Below are positions 10,925 to 20,474 of a DNA stretch of 64,000 bases, in pieces. The stretch covers positions 1,116,001 through 1,180,000 of the forward strand of contig OX596346.1 of the NCBI GenBank assembly GCA_951394405.1. The letters run 5' to 3'. The notes beneath the pieces were generated by a model. That model saw only the letters and a list, made by a program, of their open reading frames with translations, was not told where the DNA came from and did no database searches. A program made the position numbers and the translations under genes. Every line of letters begins with the position of its first letter. The stretch's first letter is position 1. This stretch comes from Coprinellus micaceus (taxonomy: Eukaryota; Basidiomycota; Agaricomycetes; Agaricales; Psathyrellaceae).

Positions 10925-13033
10925 CTAGTGAGGACTGACCCTATCTTCGATAGTAATCTCGCACATAGGACGAGTGTATGCCTTGAGCGCTGGAACCTTC
11001 ACTCCTCTCAGGACGACGTCAACTCCGTTTCCACGCCTCAGCGTCAGCTCGAAATCTTGACCCCGCCGGGCTTTATGTTCAAACGTGCTGAGGCCCTGCC
11101 AGCCCCTCAAATGAGAAAAGGCGTCAAAGGTGTGAGATAAACGTGAATAGCGTACCTCGACGATATCGGAGAAAGAGCAGACATGCAAGCTCTTACGCGA
11201 AATGAGGTTCCCGGTCGCGTCAAACTGGTTTGACCATCTGGAAGGGGTGTAGCTAGGTGACTAGCACAGCAGGGAGAAGTCCTCATTAGTCACTTTGAAC
11301 ATCGCAGAGTTACAGGAGTAGGGTAGACGCACGGGTGGGATCCCCAAAAAGGCCACGGTGAACTTGATGGGCCTCCGTTCGCCTCGCCGACTTTGAAAAC
11401 TGCGCCTTTGCCATTCGCCCCGGTCGATTGGGTTGTATGGCGGGTCGCCTTGCTCCATAATAGTTGGCCCAGGCCAGTGGTGCATCCTAAAATGCTCCAG
11501 AGCATACTGGCATGCTTCAGAATTGGCAGTGGGCTCTGTCCCGATGAGAACGTCCAGGCAACGGTGCATAAGGTACGTGTGGTGAGACGCAGTGGAATGG
11601 AACTCCCCCGACCGGGCTTCGTCGGTGAGAAAGTCACGCAAGGAGGTGTGGAAGAAGGTCACGGGTTCGTCGTCTCGACCAGGAACTTGGAGGATGGCTT
11701 GCAGGGTTACGAGGACGCGGATGACCTCGTATGTCGAGAGCCCGAGGAGGGCCGCGATGGCGGAAATTGAAAGTGGTTTGTAGAGGCGTGCAACGGTCGA
11801 GATGGTGGTTATGAAATGAGGAAGGTGGCGGGAACGGGATAGCACATCTCGATAGATGCTGTCGATCCCTGGGTTGATCTTGAGTGCGAGACGGAGTCTG
11901 TCCACTGGGGTACGTGGGTCGTCATCCCCTGATCCCCAAAGGATAAATCTTGCAATCGTCGACATGAAGATGAATGAGCCGTCACAATACTTGACAAGCA
12001 CGCTCATCTCGCGCTCGGCTGGCCAAGTGAGTCCCAGTGCCTCCAAGGCCCTGTCACGTTTCCTCGCATTGTCAAACGTGGTTTGCATAGCATACTTCAC
12101 GTCCGCACGGTTCGATCGACTGGAAAGATCGAAGAGGTGGATGACCGCCGCACCATCTCGGATGTGCGTCCGGATGTGCTCTTCGACCCTGCTAGTGATA
12201 AAGAGGCGGAGGGGAATGTGGAGCTGATAGGAGAAAAACCTGATAGAGTGGTCTATGAAACAGGAGATCTCCTGCTTGTCCTCGCACTCGTCCATGCCGT
12301 CGACGACGATTAGATAAGGGTCATCGGAAGGAAGGTTTGCCTCCACCATGCACCGAAGCAATGGTAGATATACGAGGTCCTGGAGTTGCGAGTCCGCGGA
12401 GTGGGACGAATGCGCCACGTGCGGATCCCGCGCAATTGCCTGCTCAATGAACTTCCTGGCTCCGGGGACGTTCAGGGCTATTTGGTACGCAAGGGTGGTG
12501 GCAAAATTGTTGATGGTACTCCTTCTTCCTGCTCCCCGGAAGAAGAAGAAACTCGCTGCAAGTCTCCGCCTGCGCGCATACTCCTCAGCCATTGTCTGCG
12601 CGACGGCTGACTTCCCACAACCAAAAGGGCCGTACATCCAGCAGATGGGCTTCATAAGTTGAGGCCCACCCTTAGTGGGAGTGGTCGGTTCGCCGCCGAT
12701 TGTCCCGTGATTGACCCAGCCGTCTAGCTGTTCGCGAACGTTGTGCCTGGTCCCAGCCAAACATTGAGAATCGGGGGGTGATGTCCTCCTGTTCCTCGTG
12801 TGAGAGGCGTCAGGTAGTGGATTGAGGATCTGAGCGAGATCTATATTATTTCATCAGTCGGGCGTCGTTCGTTTTACTGGGAGTAAGGTGTGCTCACCGA
12901 GAGGTCGGGTGTAGTTGTAGTGAACGTTCTGGGCCTGCGTGAAGTTCAAGTCGTTGATATTGACGCCCTGAGCGCCAGCAAAAGCGTTCAGTGGGGCGCC
13001 AAAGGGTTGTCCGGTGTTGAAGTGGGGTTCCAT
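10925..13033 (-). CDS. NACHT/STAND NTPase B (NLR-like)
   Basis: The four exons 12898-13033, 11333-12840, 11156-11224 and 10925-11095 give 627 residues with exact phase closure (introns 57, 108 and 60 bp). Residues 1-45 form an Asn/Gln-rich N-terminal segment (NINDLNFTQAQNVHYNY) on its own exon, followed by a phase-1 intron. The NACHT domain has a P-loop at about 116-123 (GPFGCGKS), the SFFFFRGAG signature, a Walker B with LIVVDGMDECED, and a helical part ending FFHTSLRDFLTDEAR typical of agaricomycete NACHT proteins. Exons 3-4 encode a small C-terminal region (FDATGNLISRKS, FELTLRRGNGVDVVL) conserved in A and C and not recognised as a known domain. There are no WD40, ankyrin or TPR repeats. 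STAND NTPases act as ATP-dependent switches in self/non-self or stress sensing; the ligand here is unknown. Confidence 0.9.
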
Positions 13034-13250
13034 GGTGGTGGTTGAAGTGCAACAGCCTTTGCCACGCGTTTGCCTGCCTTTTGCCTGTCGACCGATCCAA
13101 ATAGACGCACACTTTCAGCACAGCCTCATCATGGGCGCTTATCTTCACGACACCAATTCTTTGGCTCCCACCACGTCTGCGACCGTCCAAATCACTAGCC
13201 CTTGACCTTCACCTAATTTTCCACATCATTGTCTTGTTTTCCTTGGCACT

Positions 13251-13705
13251 GCAAGCAGCGCTTCGCCTCCCAGAATGCTGCGACCCGGGACTACACCATC
13301 CACATGCACAAGCACGTGCACGGCCGATCCTTCAAAAAGCGCGCTCCTTGGGCTATCGAGAGCATCGTCGACTTCACCACCAAGGTGATGGGCACCGCCG
13401 ATGTGAGGGTCGATCCCAAGCTTAACCAGGCGGTGTGGGCGCAGGGTATCAAGTCGGTACCTCATAGGCTAAGGGTTCGTCTCGAGAGTGTGTACACTAT
13501 CTGTTCTCCAAAGGCGCGTTTCTCATAGTGCTTCGACTTACAGGGAAGCGTAACGACGAGGAGGGCGCCAAGGAAAAGCTCTACACCTATGTTTCTTACG
13601 TCCAGGTCCCTTCATTCAAGGTGCATCCCAATCCTCCTCCCAACTCGGTTCCGACACTGACTTTCGCTGGGTCTCCAGACCGAGGTCGTCGAGGCCGAGG
13701 AGTAA
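13251..13705 (+). pseudogene. eL31 5'-truncated copy (psi-3)
   Basis: The copy runs from GCAAGCAGCG inside exon 3 to the exon 5 stop, with introns 3 and 4 retained. Most of exon 3 is well preserved ([26 protein letters not shown]), so it is younger or less decayed than psi-1. Disabling features are loss of exons 1-2 and the ATG, and loss of the AG acceptor of intron 4 (CTTTCGCT runs straight into GGGTCTCC, three bases shorter than psi-2). It directly follows the NACHT B leader. Confidence 0.9.
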
Positions 13706-14385
13706 ACGCCCAGTCCCATTCACATGTATTTCCCTCGCCGCAGTCCCATATTACCATCGCTGCAACCACATATCCACCCTGCCTGCCTGCCCCGGTATAC
13801 ATGCATATAATCACGCACCCACTCACTTTATGCATCCATATGTCCCATCGAGCGTATAATCGTGATTTCAGTCAAGACCTCGGCTTGCTCTGCGTGACCA
13901 CCTGTCGACGGCGCGCCCCGCTCCCTCTCGGTATACCGCTCGACGGACGGAGCCCGCCCCGGCTCGCTTGTCATTGGGATGCACTTTGGGTTTATATTGC
14001 TCTCGTGTGGTTGGATTGTCGTCGCTCCCTATCCGTTTGCGAGTGGAGCACCACGCTCAAGGCGCTCGCGTAAGGTTCGAGCACCTGGATTGGACACCAT
14101 TTGTCGGTATCATCAGCACGGTGACGAATTAGAGCGCCATATCGAAAGGAACACTCATTCGCGAGTGCCTGTCAGGCCCAATGCATGTCGATTGGGGCCA
14201 CGATTTACGACCACAAGGGTCCGATTCGAGACCAAGGTTGATCATGCCGGGTCATCGGGCGCTTACTGAACTGCCTTCCGTCCAGTGAACTCTCTTTTAT
14301 CTGGTGGCGGCTCCCTTGCCCTTGAGCGATGTGATGAATTCAAAAGTACAAATGTATGGGGTCCTCGATATGGTTACTCGTCTAA

Positions 14386-16511
14386 CTAGTGAGAGCTGAC
14401 CCTATCTTCGATAGTAATCTCGTACATAGGACGAGCGTATCCCTCGAGCGCTGGAATCTTCACTCCTCTCAGGACGACGTCAACTCCGTTTCCACGCCTC
14501 AGGGTCTGCTCGAAATTGTGCCCCCTGACTTTTGATTCAAACGTGCTGATGCCCTGCAAGCCATTCGAATGAGAAAAAGCGTCGAAGGTATGAGATAAAC
14601 GTGAATGGCGTACCTGGACGATGTCGGGGAAAGAGCAGACGTGTAAGCTCTTACGTGAAACGAGTTTCCCGGCTGCGTCGAACTGGTCCGACCATCTGGA
14701 AGAGGTGCCAAGTGGCTGTCACAGCAAGGAGTCCTCATTAGTCACTTTGCACATCACAGGGTACAGGAGTTGGGTAGACGCACGTTATTGAACATCGTAT
14801 AGGGCAGGGACATGGTGAACTTGATGGGCCTCCGTTCGCCTCGCCGACTTTCAAAATTGCGCCTTTGCCATTCGCCCAGGTCGATTGGGTTGTATGGCAG
14901 GTCGGTTCGCAGTAAATTTTGCATATCGAAGGCATCGTCAAGATGTTCTCGAGCCTCCCGGTGTCCCCTAAAATATCTCATAGCATACTCGCACGCTTCG
15001 GAATTGGCAGTAGGCTCTGTGCCGACAAGTACGTCGAAGCAACGGTGCACAAGGTAGGTGTGGTGAGACGAAGGGGAATGGAATTCCCCTGACCGAGCTT
15101 CGTTGGTGAGAAAGTCGCGCAAGGAGGTGTGGAAGAAGGTCACGGGCTTGTCATCCCGACCGGGAACCTGGAGGATGGCTTGCAGGGTTACGAGGACGCG
15201 GAGGACATTGTAGGTTGAGAGTCCAAGGAGGGCTGCGATGGCGGAGATGGAAAGTGGTTTGTAAAGGCATGCGACGGTCGAGACGATGGTGAGGAAATGG
15301 GGGATGTCGCTTGCACGAGAAAGCACGTCTCGATAGATACTATCGATTCCCGGGTTGATCTTGAGTGCAAGGCTGAGTCGGTCCCCTGGTGTGCGCGAGT
15401 CGTCATCGCCCGAGCCCCAGAGAATGAACCTCGCGATCGTCGACCCAAAGATGAACGAGCCGTCGCAATAGTCGACGAGGACTTTCAGGTCTCGTTGACT
15501 TGGCCAAGTGTGCCCTAGTGACTTCAAGGCCCTGCTGTATTTCCTTGCGTTCGCGAACATGGTTTTCATGGCATGCTCCACATCCGCGCGGTTCGATCGA
15601 CTGGATAGATCGAAGAAATGGATGACCGCAACACCATCTTCGACGTGCATCTGAATATGCTCTTCAACTCTGCTGGTGATGAAAAGGCGAAGGGGAAGGG
15701 ATGGTTGGCCGGAGAAGAATGCGACGGAGAGATCAATGAACTGCGAGATCTCCTGCTTGTCCTCGCATTCGTCCATGCCGTCGATAACGATGAGATAAGG
15801 GTCATCATAGGGAGCCCGCCTTTCCCCCGTGGCTCGGAGTAATGGCTGGTATACGAGGGTGCGAAGCTGGGATTCCATGGAGCGGGATGGATGGGCCACG
15901 CGCTGATCCTGTGCGATCGCTTGCTCAATGAACCTCTTCGCTCCCGGGATGTTCATGGCTATCTGGTAGGCGAGGGTCGTAACGAAGCTATTGGTGGTGC
16001 TCCTGCTCCCCGAGCCCCGGAAGAAGAAGAAGCTTGCAGCGAGCCTGCCTTGTTCGGCATACCACTCGGCCATTGATTGAGCGATGGCGGACTTCCCACA
16101 ACCGAAAGAGCCGTACATCCAGCATATGGGCTTCACGACTTGCAGCCCACCTTGAGGGAGCGTTCGGTTCTGAACGATTGTCCCGTGCTTGACCCAACCG
16201 TCCAGCTGCTCACGAACGTCCTGTCTGGTCCCGGCCAAGCATTCCGAGTCGGGGGGTGACGTCCTCCTGTTCCTAGTGTGTGAAGCATCAGGTAGTGGAT
16301 TGAGGATCTGAGCTAGATCTAGATAATTTCATCAGCCGGGCGTCGTTCGTTTTACTGGGAGTAAGGTGTGCTCACCGAGAGGTCGGGTGTAGTTGTAGTG
16401 AACGTTCTGCGCTTGTGTGAAGTTCAGGTCGTTGAAATTGACGCCCTGCGCGCCAGCGAAGACGTTGAATGGACCGCCAGGGGCTTGTGTAGTGTTGTAG
16501 TTTGGGTTCAT
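14386..16511 (-). CDS. NACHT/STAND NTPase C (NLR-like)
   Basis: Exons 16376-16511, 14784-16318, 14614-14682 and 14386-14553 give 635 residues with all phases consistent. The N-terminal exon is the most diverged of the three but keeps the motif (FNDLNFTQAQNVHYNY). The P-loop GSFGCGKSAIAQ is intact, as are SFFFFRGSG, the Walker B LIVIDGMDECED and FFHTSLRDFLTNEAR. C is closer to A than to B in the P-loop lead-in (WVKHGTIVQN, AEWYAEQG). The last two exons keep FDAAGKLVSRKS and TLRRGNGVDVVLRG. A single-base gap in the long intron 2 relative to A and B would matter only if that intron were read as coding, which supports the splice model. Predicted role as for B. Confidence 0.9.
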
Positions 16512-16921
16512 CGTGGCTGAAAGACAACAGCGTCTGGGCGCTTACGCACCTCTCGCCCATCGCGCCATCCAAACAGCCGCACACCATCAGCACTGCCTCA
16601 TCATGGGTGTTTATCTTCGCCCCATCAAGTTTCCTTTGGCTGTTACACACTGCGCGTCTTCACTTTAGCTGCTTGAGCACCGCCATCGTTCTATTTGTCT
16701 CAAAGGGAAGTTGGAGAACCCGCCGCCATCCTCGAGTTCCCAATTTTGAAAGTCGCGTCCTGGCTTCGTGAGTATCCTCATGGGTCGTACAATGCCTCTC
16801 AGGCGCTCATCCTCATTCCGATCCTGCATTGGAATAACAGTTCGACGCACTTCCGAACTTCTACGACTTCCCTCCTCCTCATTGATCATCCATCCCCTCC
16901 TTCGCCTCTTGTCACGTCAAT

Positions 16922-17128
16922 ATGGTGACACCCATGTATCCGGGCCAGCGGGAGCTCGACGACCGGATTGCGAGACTGGAAGGCGAGGTAGTAAACCTTA
17001 AGCACCGCCGAAACGAGTTGTCGCCCATCAGCCGCATCCCTCGAGAGCTCCTTTGCGAAATTCTCCTCATAGCGACTACCTGCCTCACCACAAGCGAAAT
17101 TAACGGACTGCCGCTCTCCACCGGGTGA
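16922..17128 (+). pseudogene. F-box protein N-terminal fragment
   Basis: The 68-codon frame starts with a short coiled coil (RELDDRIARLEGEVVNLKH) running into RRNELSPISRIPRELLCEIL. This is the standard start of agaricomycete F-box proteins, in which a coiled coil precedes the F-box. The frame stops after about 25 more residues, before the LRR-like body, and no splice continuation was found. It is most likely a truncated relic, although an unrecognised downstream exon is possible. F-box proteins recruit substrates to SCF ubiquitin ligases. Confidence 0.6.
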
Positions 17129-17961
17129 ATCGGTCCTAGCGGGCTTCCCAGCGACACTCGTCAAACGCGTACGCTGGGAGATTAGACCGAACCTTGGCCA
17201 GGCGAGGTAACCCGATGTTGCAACATAACAACCTCCGTCTTTCGTCTACGTAGAGAATTGGTTCGTTAGAGGGAATATATCCATCATTGTTCTGCTGGTG
17301 TGGATAGACGATGAACAAGTTGACCGTGAACCTTTCGATCTTCAGCGTGCTGCTGAGCTTGAACCCTGGCTTACCTTCGTGTTGGGACCTTGTCTCCGCC
17401 CTTGCTCCATCCTTTCTCCGTTCGGCATCACTTGGTCAACGAGTCAACGTTTTTAAAGTCTGGTCACAGGGCCTCGACCCAGAAGCGTTTTCCTCGCTGC
17501 TGCCCTTTCTACTAGGTGTGTACCCCTCAGAACCTGGCGAGCTGTTGCAAGTACTTCTACCGACTGGCTCAAGAACCTATCCCCTACACATAGGGTGGGC
17601 CTTAGATCTATGTATTGATAAACCATGTTCGTCTTTGAGAAGGGTGTGACCAATGTGTGTGTTGAAAGTCGACGTTGAGTGGCTACGGAGCGATCGGCTC
17701 GGCAAACCGAAATGCGTCCACGGGCGCTTAATTAACACCGCGCCCAGCTCAGCCCCTTGCGATTCGCCTGTGGTCTCCACAGGGAAGATACCACCTGGGT
17801 CTCCTCCCTCCCTAGGAATACACCTTCTAAACTGCCCTGCATGCACTCTACATCTTCGTCTTGGCCTTTTGTTTCGGGCGCGTACAGGCGTCGGGTGTCT
17901 TGTGCGCCCGGCGTTCCGTCGCGCTGACCACTTCATTTTCGTTTTCCCTCATACCCCTCAT
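17129..17961. other. Decayed region after the F-box fragment
   Basis: No gene could be supported. A frame at 17311-17649 (+) with leucine-rich content (SALAPSFLRS, FSSLLPFLLGVYPSEP) might be a remnant of the LRR part of the broken F-box gene, but there is no frame continuity with it. Confidence 0.35.
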
Positions 17962-18033
17962 GGGCTCTTGGCACAGGGGTAGCGCGCACGCTTCGCATGC
18001 GTGAGGTCGTGGGTTCAAATCCCACAGTGTCCA
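17962..18033 (+). tRNA. tRNA-Ala (anticodon CGC)
   Basis: The 72-nt cloverleaf has acceptor GGGCTCT/AGTGTCC (one T-T mismatch and one G-T), anticodon stem CACGC/GCGTG with loop TTCGCAT (anticodon CGC), and T stem GTGGG/CCCAC with TTCAAAT loop. The discriminator is A. The D stem has one A-C mismatch. There is no intron. A T5 run follows at 18034-18038 as a Pol III terminator. An identical 72-nt copy lies at 28500. Confidence 0.85.
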
Positions 18034-18576
18034 TTTTTGCTCCAGAGTCCAGCCGGGTGCTTATCTCTGCGAGAATGAGTCGTTTTGGCATTCGCCCGGC
18101 CGACAGGTCGACCGTCGAATCCACCTAAACCATCCCATTCGATCCCTTGTTTCGCAGGAAGTCCGAAGGAACTTGAAACTTGAAGTTTTAAGGTTAAAGC
18201 TTGGACGTCGGCGATGAACCTACCAGTCGTTGTCGACTTGTCCCCCATTGCGAATTACGCTGCTTCCCTCACGAGGAACCCAGAATAAATTACGCCCTCC
18301 CACCAGGGAGAGCAGCCTACGAGCGAGTATATGCTATCTACTACAAAAAATTGTCTATACGGAGCTGGTATGGTATACGATAGTCCGACTGTGCACTTAC
18401 TCTTACTAGTACTACTTCAAGCCTTCGAGTTAGAACTAACAACAAACACCTCATCTCCCCCCGTCCACGCCTGCCCACCCCATTCACGTCGACGTCAACC
18501 CAACCAAGAAGCAACATTAGTTACTCAAGCACTTTGCCCATACGCCAACCCGACTATTAGAAATGGCACGCCGCAA
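18034..18576. other. Intergenic, tRNA-Ala to GT69 gene 3' end
   Basis: No gene recognised. The first 40 bases share the flanking word GCTCCAGA with the tRNA-Ala copy at 28500, so the duplicated segment is slightly longer than the tRNA. The rest would hold the 3' UTR of the GT69 gene, which is read from the other strand. Confidence 0.5.
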
Positions 18577-20310
18577 TTAGAACAGAGGTATATCTCTGTT
18601 ATGCCTGACAAGAACAGCGTCTGCCGCATACGACCTGTTGGGCATCTTCTCCCAGATAGGGTCCACGTCCGGTCCTTCCAGGTCTCCTGCGCCGTCCCAG
18701 CCCCAGCACCACACTGCAAATGGATGAAGATGTCAGTTTATGCGAGGCAACGTTACAGAATCCAGGGGGACACGCACCGAATTCAGGACCCTGCTGGAAG
18801 TCGAGTTCCAGGGCCTCTTCTTCCGTGAAGAGCCTGTCGTGTGGGCCGAACCAGGCACGATCTTGTGGGTCCGTCCTGGGGTCATCGGGGAGGCCGCCAA
18901 GACGAGTGTAGCCACGGATAGCGGTGAGGTTGCGGCGGTTGGGGTGGATGATGTCAAAGACACGCTGTTGAGACGAGTTTCATGTCAGAAAACGCTCGAA
19001 AAAGGAGGGAGAAGGGCTCGACGTACGCTATCGTAGGCTAGCTTGACTCGGGGGACCATCATGATACGCCCGTACCCTGCCTCCCAGTAGTCGTTGCAAA
19101 TCAAGCTACATTCGCTGGCGCTGCACTCTCCATCCGTGATCTTCGCCATGCGGAACTTGACTGGTTGGGGCGAGTAGAATGGCGCTGGGTCGAGGATCGC
19201 GATACCGTTCCAACATGACTGCACTTGGATAGGTAAATGCTTCTGGAACCGAGCACTCGACTGGGGATGGTGGAAGATGCTTTCGAAGGGGGCGTTCTCC
19301 AGAGCCGTTCCGTTGACATCCCGGGCGACCCAATTATCGTAGAACACAGGCGCCTGGATCTCCTCGTGGTACATGTAGTCCGCTGCACAGGTGATACCGG
19401 CGTTGTTCTTACGGCTTTGCCAGATGAGCTCGAGAAGGTCGTCGACGCAGGGGAGGATGTCGTTCATGAAGATGATGCTGTCGAAGTATTCGCCTTCGGC
19501 GTCGCGCAGCTCGTGTAGGGGAACGAAGGCGGCATTTCGGACTTCGGCGAGGTATTCGATACGGTGGTTGAAGGCGCCACGGGTACGAGTTGAGGTGCGG
19601 ATAAGGACACGCATTCCGACGCTCCGTGTCAGGGCGTCGAAGATTCGGAGGAGGGCCTTGGTTTGGTCTGTCGAACCGTTTTCGTATATTGACACGAAGA
19701 CGTTGTGGTACCCCAGCACGGCGGAGACGCGGAAAAGCGTGGCGAAGAGGTCGGGGATGACATCGAAGGAATTGTAGAGATTGATAGCGAAGAAGTATTT
19801 ATGTTCGCTCTTCTGGAGATCGCGTTTCTGCTGTGCGAGTCTGTCCTCCTCGCCAGCGAATATTGATGAGAACCAGGAGGACGTGGTGGGTGGTTTGTGG
19901 CCGATGAGGGGTGCGTAGCGGTCTAGCGCCTGTTGGACGTAGAGAGGTTGTGCTGAACGGGTGCACTCTTTTGTGTAGTGAGACGAGAGCGTGCCCAGCA
20001 GTTCGAGGACCCGTTTACGTTGGTCTAGTGTTGGGATCTGGATTGGATGTCGGGTCGTTTGGCGGGATCCAGCAGGCACATGTCCGCTTCGCCAGGCTGG
20101 CAAGGCGGTTGGCTACACCACTCCACCCTCAGTACTTGCCACCAACGCATAAGTAGAGCATGGACTCACTGTCGACGACCATGGAAGCAGCTTCCCGACG
20201 ATGATACCCAAGAACACGCCGATGGCCAGAGCGACAGGGCCAGGCAACCTCCTAATCAGGTCGAAAATGTTGCTTTGCCCATGGGCAACACCGTTGTAGG
20301 GCTTGGGCAT
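18577..20310 (-). CDS. GT69 family alpha-1,3-mannosyltransferase (CMT1/CAP59-like)
   Basis: The four-exon model gives 516 residues: 20170-20310, 19027-20112, 18778-18964, 18577-18713 (introns 57, 62 and 64 bp, all GT..AG, phases exact). Residues 24-42 form a signal-anchor helix (GPVALAIGVFLGIIVGKLL), giving a type II Golgi topology. The catalytic region contains segments typical of the cryptococcal mannosyltransferase family: KYFFAINLYNSFDVIPDL, VFVSIYENGSTDQTK, a DSIIFMNDILPCVDDLLEL stretch with acidic metal-binding candidates, and CAADYMYHEE. The C-terminus WCWGWDGAGDLEGPDVDP is also characteristic. CMT1-type enzymes transfer mannose from GDP-mannose in alpha-1,3 linkage to surface glycans. 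The gene is head-to-head with the SGNH-hydrolase gene, 164 bp apart. Confidence 0.9.
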
Positions 20311-20474
20311 CGTGGAGGCGAACGCACGGCGGCGTCGACGAGGAGGGCGGAGGCAAGGTTCGTTGACGGTGGAATGGTGGCGGCGGAAAAGAATTACATA
20401 AATGGACGAACAGGGACAAGTCCGAGCATGCTGCCCGTCACTTCCGTTCTTCACTTAAGACCACCACCACGTCC
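20311..20474. promoter_or_regulatory. 164-bp bidirectional promoter
   Basis: The start codons of the GT69 gene (-) and the SGNH-hydrolase gene (+) are only 164 bp apart, so one short region must drive both. It is GC-rich with CGGCGGCG and CGTCGACGAGG words; no TATA box was seen. This layout suggests co-expression of two glycan-related membrane proteins. Confidence 0.6.

Larger units (their letters stand above)
9836..13225. repeat. Tandem unit 2: eL31 psi-2, spacer, NACHT B
   Basis: This is the second copy of the eL31/NACHT unit. The spacer 10251-10924 aligns by eye along its length with 4081-4697 and 13706-14385. Its left edge lies further into eL31 exon 3 than in psi-1 and psi-3, so it was trimmed after or during insertion of the 2.65-kb unique segment. 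Confidence 0.82.
13251..16620. repeat. Tandem unit 3: eL31 psi-3, spacer, NACHT C
   Basis: This third unit lies immediately downstream of unit 2 with about 25 bp between the NACHT B leader and the eL31 fragment. The spacer 13706-14385 corresponds to those of units 1 and 2. The right edge fades in the NACHT C leader (around 16620), where no further eL31 fragment follows. Confidence 0.85.

Noticed and set aside
10925..11188. Stand-alone 86-codon gene (MHVCSFSDIVEVRYS) and its copy at 4698-4958
   Set aside because: It reads through an intron; the exons on both sides join in frame with the NACHT gene.
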